Shown one piece after another: positions 8,270 to 15,434 of a stretch of 19,129 nucleotides of DNA. Each line of letters begins with the position of its first letter. Position 1 is the first letter of the stretch. A program made the translations under genes and the position numbers. Origin of the DNA: Acidobacteriota bacterium (lineage in GTDB: Bacteria; Acidobacteriota; Vicinamibacteria; Vicinamibacterales; Vicinamibacteraceae); assembly GCA_023418055.1 (NCBI GenBank), contig JAEZDP010000143.1, positions 1 through 19,129 on the forward strand, given 5' to 3'. The notes under the pieces were generated by a model, which did no database searches, had not been told where the DNA came from, and worked only from the letters and a program-made list of their open reading frames with translations.

Positions 8270-8274
8270 CCTCC
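8270..8274 (-). promoter_or_regulatory. Ribosome-binding site deciding the GTG start of the DUF411 gene
   Basis: CCTCC on the plus strand gives GGAGG on the minus strand, 9 nt before GTG 8260 and 15 nt before ATG 8254. The spacing favours the GTG. Confidence 0.6.
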
Positions 8275-8298
8275 GCCATCCAGTCTAGGCGGTCTCCC

Positions 8299-8431
8299 GG
8301 TCCACAGTCCACGGTCTAGCGGTCTACGGACCCCGACCCGCGATCCGCGATCCCCGATCCGCGATCCCCGATCCCCAATCCGCGATCCGCGATCCCCGAT
8401 CCGCGATCCGCGATCCCCGATCCGCGATCGC
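8299..8431 (+). repeat. Intergenic heptanucleotide array, GGTCYAC grading into GATCCSC
   Basis: From 8335 to 8425 there are 13 contiguous 7-bp units (starts 8335, 8342, 8349 and so on to 8419) reading gatccgc or gatcccc, with one gacccgc and one aatccgc. They end directly before the stop codon of the M28 gene (8432-8434). To the left, 8299-8327 holds a more decayed 7/8-bp periodicity of ggtccac, agtccac, ggtctag, ggtctac. Nearly every unit of the main part contains GATC. The same heptamer appears again within the FG-GAP gene at 12503. The array occupies most of the 171-bp gap between the M28 and DUF411 genes; no hairpin terminator is visible there. Confidence 0.93.
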
Positions 8432-9856
8432 CTACCTCGGCAGCCTCTCCTCCATGTCGGCGATCACCCAGGTGAACGCGGCGATGCCGGCCGTGGCCTT
8501 GGCCACCTCCTGAGGGTCGATACGTTCCACCGTGTCGGCCGGCGTGTGGTGGATCTGGAAGTACCGATCGGCATCGCCGATGATCGCCATCGTCGGCACC
8601 TGGCCGAGTTGCGCGATGGGGCCGATGTCGGCACCGCCGCCGCCGCGTGTGACGGGCGGGAAGCCGAGCGGCAGCAGCAGGTGGCTGATGTCGTCGATGA
8701 CGCGCCGTGCGCCTTCGCCCCCGGTGAAGCCGAAGCGCATCGGTTCGAACACGCCGCTGTCCGACTCGAGCGCCAGCACGTGCTGGGTGGCCGAGGCCGC
8801 GTAGGCGTCACGGTAGCCGAGCGCGCCGCGCAGGCCGTTCTCCTCGTTGGTGAAGAGCACCACGCGGATGGTTCGCCGCGGCCGCAGTTTCGCCGCCAGC
8901 ATCAATCGCGCGGCTTCCCACGTCACGATGCACCCCACGCCATCGTCAGACGCGCCGCCGGACGGGTCCCAGGAGTCGAAGTGCCCGCCGATGAGCACGA
9001 CCTCGTCAGGTAGTTCCCGGCCGCGAATCTCGGCGACGACGTTGGCGGAGGTGACCTCGGGCTCCATCCGGCCGTGCATCGTCAGGCGGAGCGTGACGGC
9101 CTGCCCACGGGCGAGCATCCGCGACAGGCGGTTGGCGTCTTCCACCGGGATGGCCGCCGCCGGGATCTGCCTGACCGCTTCCGCGTAGCTCATGCTGCCG
9201 GTATGGGGCGTGCGCAGCCCCATCGGGCCCACCGACCGCACGAGCGCGGCCACCGCACCTACGCGCGCCGCCTGGATGGCGGCCGTGGCCCGGTAGACGA
9301 CCGTCTGGCCGTACCCCGCGTACGGGACGTCGAACAGCACAATCCGTCCCTGCATCTCCGTCGCGCGACGCTGCAACTCGTCGAACGAGCGGACGATCGC
9401 GAGCGGGGCGGTGATGCCGTCGTCTGGGGTGGCGACGCTGCCGCCGAGGCCAAGCAGCACGAGCGGAGAGGGCACCGGGCTCACGATCTCGAGGTGCTCG
9501 TTGCCGCGCACCCATCGAGGAGCCTGCACCTCCTGCACCGACACCGAGTCGAACCCATCGCGTCGCATCGTCGCCATCGCCCACTCGATGGCGAGCGCGA
9601 GGTTACGCGAGCCTGTGAGGCGCCCGCCGAAGGTGTCGCACAACTCTGCGAGGCGATCCCACGCGTGCTGATCAACCGTCGCCGCGGTGACGAGCCGCTC
9701 GACGACAGGCGCGTGGGGAGTCAGCCAGGAGGGGAGAGAAGGAGGAGCGGAGGACTGGAGGACGGGAAGAGGTGAGGAGGCCCCCGCGGCAGTTGGCAGC
9801 ACCGACGCGGCGGTCGTCGCGGCGGCGTGGGTCAGGAAACGGCGTCGTGTCGGCAT
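8432..9856 (-). CDS. Tat-exported M28 family metallopeptidase with PA domain
   Basis: The 474-residue protein begins with a twin-arginine signal, TRRRFLTHAAATTAASVLP. A protease-associated (PA) domain appears to span about 145-255. The M28 catalytic domain follows with all zinc ligands visible: His292 in GGHFDSWD, Asp304 in GASDDGVG, the catalytic Glu338 and ligand Glu339 in TNEENGLRG, Asp366 in LESDSG and His437 in IHHTPADT. This predicts a two-zinc aminopeptidase or carboxypeptidase acting outside the cytoplasm. Start ATG 9856 directly precedes the Tat motif; the frame is open further upstream but only by overlapping the phosphodiesterase gene. It lies 10 nt after that gene's stop, so the two are probably one operon, although no strong ribosome-binding site is seen. 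A GATC-containing heptamer array begins at the base after its stop codon. Confidence 0.95.
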   Translation of the reverse strand: MPTRRRFLTHAAATTAASVLPTAAGASSPLPVLQSSAPPSLPSWLTPHAPVVERLVTAATVDQHAWDRLAELCDTFGGRLTGSRNLALAIEWAMATMRRDGFDSVSVQEVQAPRWVRGNEHLEIVSPVPSPLVLLGLGGSVATPDDGITAPLAIVRSFDELQRRATEMQGRIVLFDVPYAGYGQTVVYRATAAIQAARVGAVAALVRSVGPMGLRTPHTGSMSYAEAVRQIPAAAIPVEDANRLSRMLARGQAVTLRLTMHGRMEPEVTSANVVAEIRGRELPDEVVLIGGHFDSWDPSGGASDDGVGCIVTWEAARLMLAAKLRPRRTIRVVLFTNEENGLRGALGYRDAYAASATQHVLALESDSGVFEPMRFGFTGGEGARRVIDDISHLLLPLGFPPVTRGGGGADIGPIAQLGQVPTMAIIGDADRYFQIHHTPADTVERIDPQEVAKATAGIAAFTWVIADMEERLPR

Positions 9857-9866
9857 GAGCGGCAGG

Positions 9867-11831
9867 TCAGCGGCTGTGAGGTGACTCGGCTGCAAGTGGC
9901 GAGCGGCCGGTGGCCTGTGCGGGCGGCCCGATGCCGAGGAGGTCGCTGACGAGGGGTGCGACGTCGATGGCGCGCAGCCGCGGCCAGGTGGCACCTCGTG
10001 GGAGGCGTGGGCCCGCGGCCACGAGCATGCCCTGCATCTCGGCGCGCGTGCCGAGGAAGTTGTGGTCCCCCTTCGGCAGGCGGCGACGCGAGACGAGATC
10101 GCCGCGCGTCGAGGCCTCGTCCTCCGCATACCCGTCAGCCAGACCGAAGCAGACGTCGGCGCCGTTCGGCCCGCCGAACCCCAGCGCCCGCTGCTCGGCC
10201 TGACTCGACACGATCTCGGTGACCACGGCGCGTCCGGTGTCCGGATCGACAATGGTCTGAAGGGCCTCGACCGCTCGTGTCAGGACCGCACCGCGCGCCT
10301 CGGATGTCACGATGCCCTGCTTCCAGTCGGTGCCGTTGACGACGAGGCAGTTGCGCATCGGCACCACGTGCGTCCGGCCGACGTCGATGCGTCCTGCCGG
10401 GTCGTACGCGAGCAGGCCGGCCCGCTCGAGGGCGACGCTCACGCGGGCGTCGTGGGTCACCGGCGCCAGCCCGTGGTCGCTGGCAAAGACCAGGTGATCG
10501 CCAGGCGCCGTCAGGTCCACGAGTGCACCGACCGTCAGGTCGACCAGCTGGTAGCCCCACTGACGCAGCGGCACGTAGCGGCTGTCGGTGTGTGCCAGTG
10601 CGAAGAAGCGGTGATCGAGTTCGTCGGGAAAGCTGGTGTAGACCACGAACAGGTCAGGCGTGTAGGTGCGCCACAGCCACGCGCTGTGCGCCATCGACTG
10701 GCGGACGCCGATCTCTGCGGTCTCGAGATAGCGTCGTTCGGACGTCCCGTCGCCGCCTTCCGCGATCGGCACGCCCAGCGGACTGTTCGGGCGCTCCCAC
10801 TGGTACCCGGCGGCATTGCCGAGAAACCCGCCCGCCTCGCGCAGCAGCCGCACGATGTCGTCGCGTGTGTCGCGCGAGCCGTCGTGCAGGGCCAATTCGT
10901 GAATGGCCGGCTGGTAGAGCACGAAGTCGAGCCCGTCGGGCGACACCTCGAACAGTCGGAAGTAGACCATCACGGGCTGCACATCAGTGGCCGCATCGAC
11001 GAGTAAGCCGTGGCTGAAGTGTCGAGCCAGCGGGCGGCCACGCGGTGCCTCGTGTTCGAGCGGCAGCGCCCGCGCTTCGACGGTGTGACGTGCCTGTGGG
11101 CTCGTGATCTCGATGCGCGAGACCGGTCCGCCCGGCTGGTCGCTCTGGAAGCGTCCGCGGAAGGTGAGGGGACCCGACGTCCATTCGATGCATGCCGGGG
11201 CCGGCGGTGCGGCGGCGGACTCGCACGGCACGCGTGTGACGTCTTCGGTTCGCAGGACACGCGGCGGCGACAGCACACGCGTCTGGTAGCCGTTGAGCAC
11301 GATCGGTGGCGTAGCCAGGTGCTCGCCCACGGTGGCGGGCACGAACGGGTAGCTCTGGCTGGCCTGCTGCACGACGGCGCGCACGCCCTGACGCGCTGCC
11401 GTGAGCCAGATGGGCTCGGCCCGCAGATGGTCGCTGCGGAACCCGACGGTGCGCTCGGCGACCGTGTGCGCGTCACGGGGTGGCACGGGCATCGTGTTGC
11501 CCGTGATGCCGTTGACGTCGCCCCAGGCGCCGGTCCAGAGCGCCGCATGGGTGTTGGCGGTCGTGCTGGGTGTGTGGGGCTGGAGGCTCTCCGCGTGGAC
11601 GCCGATGGACGCCAGCGCGTGCAGCCGCGTCAACTCTCGCGCCGCGGGATCCCCAGCGAGCGTCGCGGCGCCGAGCCCGTCGAGACTCACGAGCAGCACA
11701 CGCCCTGGTGGCCTCGCGGGCGGTTGCGCGGCGTGCATCGACCCGGCGCCCGCAGAGCCGACGCTCGAGAGGGCGAAGAGGAGGCCCAGGGCCGGCAGCA
11801 TGGCCGTCAGTGCAGGGACGAGCCGAGGCAT
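9867..11831 (-). CDS. Exported alkaline-phosphatase-superfamily protein (type I phosphodiesterase/nucleotide pyrophosphatase-like)
   Basis: The 654-residue protein has a Sec signal peptide (about 1-36, ending SMHAAQ). The metal-dependent phosphodiesterase core begins with VLLVSLDGLG (metal ligand Asp51), followed by TPSTTANTHAALWTG, where Thr91 is the likely nucleophile with His95 after it. Further ligands are Asp403 and His407 in SFPDELDH, Asp452-His453 in FASDHGLAP, and His590 in KGDHNFLGT. A roughly 250-residue insertion (about 130-380) between the two ligand groups is typical of this group and may hold the substrate specificity. The reaction is hydrolysis of a phosphodiester or phosphomonoester; the substrate is not readable. 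ATG 11831 is the first in-frame start before the signal peptide. No Shine-Dalgarno is seen, and a terminator-like hairpin ends about 20 nt before the start. The M28 peptidase gene follows after 10 nt. Confidence 0.9.
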   Translation of the reverse strand: MPRLVPALTAMLPALGLLFALSSVGSAGAGSMHAAQPPARPPGRVLLVSLDGLGAATLAGDPAARELTRLHALASIGVHAESLQPHTPSTTANTHAALWTGAWGDVNGITGNTMPVPPRDAHTVAERTVGFRSDHLRAEPIWLTAARQGVRAVVQQASQSYPFVPATVGEHLATPPIVLNGYQTRVLSPPRVLRTEDVTRVPCESAAAPPAPACIEWTSGPLTFRGRFQSDQPGGPVSRIEITSPQARHTVEARALPLEHEAPRGRPLARHFSHGLLVDAATDVQPVMVYFRLFEVSPDGLDFVLYQPAIHELALHDGSRDTRDDIVRLLREAGGFLGNAAGYQWERPNSPLGVPIAEGGDGTSERRYLETAEIGVRQSMAHSAWLWRTYTPDLFVVYTSFPDELDHRFFALAHTDSRYVPLRQWGYQLVDLTVGALVDLTAPGDHLVFASDHGLAPVTHDARVSVALERAGLLAYDPAGRIDVGRTHVVPMRNCLVVNGTDWKQGIVTSEARGAVLTRAVEALQTIVDPDTGRAVVTEIVSSQAEQRALGFGGPNGADVCFGLADGYAEDEASTRGDLVSRRRLPKGDHNFLGTRAEMQGMLVAAGPRLPRGATWPRLRAIDVAPLVSDLLGIGPPAQATGRSPLAAESPHSR

Positions 11832-11844
11832 TGGGGGCCAATCG

Positions 11845-11879
11845 TAACAAACCCCCGGCAGACCGAGGCCTGCCGGGGG
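11845..11879 (-). terminator. Intrinsic terminator-like hairpin between FG-GAP and phosphodiesterase genes, possible attenuator
   Basis: A perfect 10-bp stem, cccccggcag at 11852-11861 with ctgccggggg at 11870-11879, encloses an 8-nt loop. On the minus strand it is followed by TTTGTTACGATT, a short U-rich tail. It lies about 170 nt after the stop of the FG-GAP gene and ends only 20 nt before the phosphodiesterase ATG at 11831. It can therefore end the upstream transcript and, if the downstream promoter lies before it, attenuate the phosphodiesterase operon. The bases from 11880 to 12027 show nothing else recognisable. Confidence 0.7.
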
Positions 11880-12027
11880 CTCTGGGGACCAGCGCAGAGG
11901 GAGGTGTGCGTGGAGGTCCCAAGAAAGGACGAGCTGGGGTGAGCTTACCGCCGCGCTGATGACGCTGTCAAACGTTCACGCGAATGTGCGCCGCAATGGG
12001 CGCCGGCCCGCTGTGACCGGTGGCCCG

Positions 12028-12066
12028 CTACCGCCGCCTACTACCGCCGCCTACTGCCGCCGCAGC
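12028..12066 (+). repeat. 13-bp tandem repeat spanning the FG-GAP gene stop codon
   Basis: Two identical 13-bp units, ctaccgccgccta, at 12028-12040 and 12041-12053 are followed by a related third at 12054-12066 (ctgccgccgcagc). The gene's stop codon (12051-12053) lies in the second unit. The third unit codes for the last residues, LRRQ. Confidence 0.7.
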
Positions 12067-13919
12067 GTGTGGTACCGCCCCGGCGCCAGGTCGGCGACAC
12101 GCTGCACTGTGCCATCCGGCCACGTCACCGTCACCGTGACGGGCGCCTCCCACGCCCCGAGCCCCACCAGCACCCGTGGGTCGGACGCCGACAAGTAACT
12201 GCCGTCGGTACGCACGCGGAAGGTCGTCCCGCGCGCCGGCCCGCTCTCGACGACGAGCGACGCACCGATGGCTGTCCGGTTCGGCCCCGGCTGCTCGAGG
12301 ACAAAGCCAATCCACCCGTGGCCCGTGGCTGCCGTGTTGCGCAACACCCGCGCGCTCGACCCGTTGGTGCTGATGACCACATCGGCGAAACCGTCGTTGT
12401 CGAGATCGCCAATCGCGAGCCCGCGACTCACGTCCAGCCGATCGAAGGCCGGCCCGGCCGCGGCCCCGGTCAATTCCTCGAACTGCACACCCGCCTGCCG
12501 CCGATCCCCGATCCGCGATCCGCGATCCCCGATCCCCGATCCGCGATCCGCGATCCGCGATCCGCGATCCGCGATCCCCGATCCGCGCTCCCCGATCCGC
12601 GATCCCCGAAGCACCTGATTGCGCTGCCGGAACGGGTTGTCGCTGCCGCGCAGGGCGGGCACCAGGTTGACCGCGCCATTGGCAAACAGGATGTCGAACA
12701 CGCCGTCGTTGTCGAGGTCCACCCACTCGGTGCCGAAGCCGGTCATCATCGCCGTCGGTTGGGAGAGGCCCACCGCGACACGGCGGTCTTCGAACCCGCC
12801 CTGGCCGTCGTTCTCGTACAGCACGAACGTCTCGGCCACGAGGTTGGTGACGACGATGTCCTCGTCGCCATCGGCGTCGTAGTCGCCAGAGGCGATGCCC
12901 ATGCTGCCCTCGGGACGGCCAGCCGCGTTGAACGCCGTCCCTGACAACAGCCCGTCATCGTCGAACGTACCGTCGCCGCGGTTGCGCCACAGTTGGTTGG
13001 GGGTGGCGTCGTTGGCGACGTAGATGTCGGGGTGGCCGTCGCGGTCGTAGTCGCCGATCGCCACGCCGAGGCCGGCCCCGAACGCGCGCAGGATGCCGGC
13101 GCGCTCCGAGACGTCTTCGAAGGTGCCGTCGCCCTTGTTGCGGAACAGGCGGTCGGGCACGGGGCGATAGACGGAGGGCGCGCAGTAGTCGCGGGCGCCG
13201 GCCGGCTCGGTGCAGGGCCTGTTGGTCTGCACGGTGAAGTCCACGTAGTTGGCGACGTAGAGGTCCAGATGGCCGTCGCGGTCGATGTCCACGAACGCCG
13301 CACTCGAACTCCACCGCGACTCCTGCACGCCAGCGCGCGCGGTGATATCTTCGAAGGTGCCATCGCCCTTGTTGCGGTAGAGCGTGTTGTCGCCAAAGGC
13401 CGTCACGTACAGGTCGACGAACCCGTCGCCATCGACGTCGCCCGTGGCCACCCCCATCCCGTACCCGCGCACCGGCCCGAAGCCGGCCTCGTCGGTGACA
13501 TCGGTGAGCCGCAGCCGCCGCGTCCCATCAGCCTCGGTCGTCAGGTCGTTCCGGAACAGCCGGTGCCGCAATTCCTTCCGCCCGTCCTTCGTTCCTTCGT
13601 TCCTTGGCTCCTTTGTTCCTTCGTCCCTTGTTTCCTTGGTTCCTTCGCTTCTTTGTTCCTTGGTTCCTCCTATCTCTCCGCTCTGCACGAGGAACACGTC
13701 GAGGTCGCCGTCGTTGTCGTAGTCGAGGAGTGCCACGCCGGCGCCCATGATCTCGGGGAGGTGGAACTCACCCGTGGCGCCGTTGACGTGGGTGAAGGCC
13801 AAGCCGACGTCTGCGGTCACGTCGTCCAGCCAGGGGCGAGGCTGCGCGGTCACGCCCCACACGCAGAACGTCGCCGCCAGCACGCTCCAGGCGAGCGGTG
13901 AGCGCAGGCGCGTCCTCAT
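12051..13919 (-). CDS. Secreted FG-GAP/VCBS repeat protein with C-terminal ASPIC/UnbV domain (CRTAC1-like), carrying two nucleotide-repeat insertions
   Basis: The 622-residue protein starts with a Sec signal peptide (1-26, CVWGVTAQ). It continues with FG-GAP/VCBS propeller repeats; seven calcium-binding loops of the form DxDxDGxxD are visible, such as DYDNDGDLD (67-75), DIDRDGHLD, DYDADGDED and DLDNDGFAD. The C-terminal ~110 residues (GWIGFVLEQPGPNRTAIGAS to the end) form the ASPIC/UnbV domain. Such proteins are extracellular or surface-bound, presumably ligand-binding; no catalytic site is known. Two low-complexity stretches interrupt loops of the propeller. Residues about 84-115 repeat an octapeptide like EGTKEPRN, and residues 438-473 repeat a heptapeptide like RGSRIAD. 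They are encoded by 8-bp and 7-bp tandem repeats, neither divisible by three, so unit gain or loss would shift the frame. The start ATG overlaps the upstream TPR stop (ATGA), so translation is coupled. Confidence 0.94.
   Translation of the reverse strand: MRTRLRSPLAWSVLAATFCVWGVTAQPRPWLDDVTADVGLAFTHVNGATGEFHLPEIMGAGVALLDYDNDGDLDVFLVQSGEIGGTKEQRSEGTKETRDEGTKEPRNEGTKDGRKELRHRLFRNDLTTEADGTRRLRLTDVTDEAGFGPVRGYGMGVATGDVDGDGFVDLYVTAFGDNTLYRNKGDGTFEDITARAGVQESRWSSSAAFVDIDRDGHLDLYVANYVDFTVQTNRPCTEPAGARDYCAPSVYRPVPDRLFRNKGDGTFEDVSERAGILRAFGAGLGVAIGDYDRDGHPDIYVANDATPNQLWRNRGDGTFDDDGLLSGTAFNAAGRPEGSMGIASGDYDADGDEDIVVTNLVAETFVLYENDGQGGFEDRRVAVGLSQPTAMMTGFGTEWVDLDNDGVFDILFANGAVNLVPALRGSDNPFRQRNQVLRGSRIGERGSGIADRGSRIADRGSGIGDRGSRIGDRRQAGVQFEELTGAAAGPAFDRLDVSRGLAIGDLDNDGFADVVISTNGSSARVLRNTAATGHGWIGFVLEQPGPNRTAIGASLVVESGPARGTTFRVRTDGSYLSASDPRVLVGLGAWEAPVTVTVTWPDGTVQRVADLAPGRYHTLRRQ
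12503..12607 (-). repeat. Fifteen-copy heptanucleotide array (GATCCSC) inside the FG-GAP gene
   Basis: Fifteen contiguous 7-bp units run from 12503 to 12607 without a gap. They read gatccgc or gatcccc on the plus strand, with one variant gctcccc at 12587. The total of 105 bp equals 35 codons, giving five copies of a heptapeptide of the RGSRIAD type. Because 7 is not a multiple of 3, the unit is read in all three phases in turn and has no stop in any of them. It is the same unit and orientation as the intergenic array at 8335-8431. Confidence 0.95.
13584..13670 (-). repeat. Octanucleotide array (GTTCCTTS) inside the FG-GAP gene
   Basis: Ten contiguous 8-bp units start at 13591, 13599, 13607 and so on to 13663. 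Typical units are gttccttc and gttccttg, with variants gctccttt, gtcccttg, tttccttg, gcttcttt and gttcctcc. A 7-bp relative, gtccttc, precedes them at 13584. On the coding strand the unit is about SAAGGAAC, and 24 bp encode an octapeptide of the EGTKEPRN type. It is strongly purine-rich on the coding strand, unlike the surrounding GC-rich codons. Confidence 0.93.
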
Positions 13920-15391
13920 CTCTGCTGCGCCTTGAGCGACGCGAGATCGCGCTCGATTGACTGCACGAGGTCCGTCTGCCCGTACCGGCGAGCCATGGTC
14001 AGCGCCTCTTCGGCAACGCGGATGCCAGTGGCGATGTCGCCCCGCCGCACGTGGGCGACCGCGAGTGAGAAGACGTGGCGCGGCGTGTTGGCGTCCTCTG
14101 GCTCGCGGAGGCGTTCGAGGTGCGTCACCGCCTCGTCCAGCCTGTTGCTGCGCACGAGGGCGCGCGCGAGGTTGAAGCGGATGTCCTTGTCGGTGGGGGC
14201 GCCAGCGAGGGCTCGCGTGTACGCGTCGACGGCATCGGCGGGGCGCTCGAGCAGTTCGAGCGCAAAGCCTCGCCCGTGCTGGGCGGGCACCGAGGTGGGC
14301 GCGAGGCGGACGGCCTCGTCGAGCACGCGCAGGGCCTCGTCAGCGCGACGCTGCTGCAGCAGGCTCCAGCCCCAGGCGGTGTGCGCCTCGGCTTCGTACC
14401 CGGGCAGGTCCCTGGCAGCCTGATAGTGCCGTTCCGCAAGCGTCAGGTTACCGGTGCGTGTGTAGAGCTGCACGAGGTTCACGTGCGCCTGGCCAAGCAA
14501 CGGGTCGTCGGCGACGGCGGCTTCGTGCAGCCGGATGGCTTCGGCCGCGGCGGTATCAGACGATGCCTGAGCCGTGTGGCTGCCGAGGGCCACGCCTCGC
14601 CGGAGCAGGGCGGCGGCATCGTTGCGGACGGCGTCCAGGCGCTCGCGCCAGGGGTCGGGCGGCATCGGCCAGCACGCCAGGCACTGCTGCTGCCGCTGCA
14701 GCGACATGCGGGCGGCCGCGGTGTCTCTCGCCCGCCGCTGGAGTTGGGCCAGCGCATAGTGGGCGGCCCCGAAGTTGGGGTAGAGGGACGTCGCACGCTC
14801 GAAGGCCTGGCGTGCCCCGTCGGCATCGCCAGCCAGTTGGCGTACCCGGCCGAGCCCGTAGAAGGCGGCCGGGGCGGCTTCGGGCCGCGTGGCCAGCGCG
14901 TCGTAGAGCCGGGCCGCGTCCTCCGGGCGTCCGGCCTCCAGGCTGGCGTCCGCCAGTCGCAGGGCGATCAGGGCGTCCGCGGGACGGATGTCGTGCGCCT
15001 TGCGGAACTGGCGGGCGGCTTCGTCGTGCAGACCGCGGCGCGAGGCCAGGATGGCGCCGAGGTACCACCAGTCCACGTCCTGCGGCGAGAGCGCCTGGGC
15101 GCGGGCGTAGGCTTTGGTTGCGGCGTCGAACTCTTCCCAGGCGTGGAGGACGAGTGCCAGGTGGCCGACGCGCGAGGCGTCGCCTGGAGCGGCCTCCGCC
15201 GCTTCGTGGGCTGCGAGGATGTCGCGCCGGGCCTGTTCGGGATAGGCGTCCACGGCAAGGGCTGGGAGGGGAGGGGCGCTGGCCTGCATGCGTGGCGCAG
15301 CGTGCATCGCCGAAGTCGTCGGCAGCGGTCCGGCGGCGGCCATGACGACGATGGCGATGGCGGATAGCCAGGCTGGGGGAGGGCACGCCAT
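13916..15391 (-). CDS. Exported TPR (tetratricopeptide) repeat protein
   Basis: Starting at ATG 15391 the protein has 491 residues. It opens with a hydrophobic signal or anchor (about 8-30, AWLSAIAIVVMAAAGPLP) followed by TPR units through most of its length. Examples are WWYLGAILASRRGLHDEAARQ, AAFYGLGRVRQLAGDADGAR, AHVNLVQLYTRTGNLTLAE and AWGWSLLQQRRADEALRVLD. TPR arrays mediate protein-protein contacts. An internal stretch with two Cys (CLACWPMPPDP) interrupts the regular pattern near the middle. A longer in-frame start, GTG 15406, adds only five residues and lacks a ribosome-binding site. Its TGA overlaps the ATG of the FG-GAP/ASPIC gene by four bases. This TPR plus ASPIC/UnbV pairing is common in Acidobacteriota and suggests a shared envelope complex. 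The function itself is unknown. Confidence 0.92.
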   Translation of the reverse strand: MACPPPAWLSAIAIVVMAAAGPLPTTSAMHAAPRMQASAPPLPALAVDAYPEQARRDILAAHEAAEAAPGDASRVGHLALVLHAWEEFDAATKAYARAQALSPQDVDWWYLGAILASRRGLHDEAARQFRKAHDIRPADALIALRLADASLEAGRPEDAARLYDALATRPEAAPAAFYGLGRVRQLAGDADGARQAFERATSLYPNFGAAHYALAQLQRRARDTAAARMSLQRQQQCLACWPMPPDPWRERLDAVRNDAAALLRRGVALGSHTAQASSDTAAAEAIRLHEAAVADDPLLGQAHVNLVQLYTRTGNLTLAERHYQAARDLPGYEAEAHTAWGWSLLQQRRADEALRVLDEAVRLAPTSVPAQHGRGFALELLERPADAVDAYTRALAGAPTDKDIRFNLARALVRSNRLDEAVTHLERLREPEDANTPRHVFSLAVAHVRRGDIATGIRVAEEALTMARRYGQTDLVQSIERDLASLKAQQR

Positions 15392-15396
15392 CTGCC

Positions 15397-15402
15397 CTTT
15401 AT
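15397..15402 (-). promoter_or_regulatory. Possible -10 element giving a leaderless TPR transcript
   Basis: On the minus strand TATAAA lies exactly 6 nt before ATG 15391, the spacing expected if transcription began at the start codon. No convincing -35 is seen at the right distance. AAGGG also precedes the ATG, but by only 3 nt. Tentative. Confidence 0.3.
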
Positions 15403-15434
15403 ACACTGGCGGCCGGGGTGGCTGGGTCGGCGTG

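Noticed and set aside
8335..8431. CRISPR or tRNA-like structure in the GATC array
   Set aside because: It is a plain contiguous 7-bp tandem repeat with no spacers and no cloverleaf.
9857..10252. N-terminal extension of the M28 peptidase frame
   Set aside because: The extension overlaps the phosphodiesterase coding region; the Tat signal right after ATG 9856 marks the true start.
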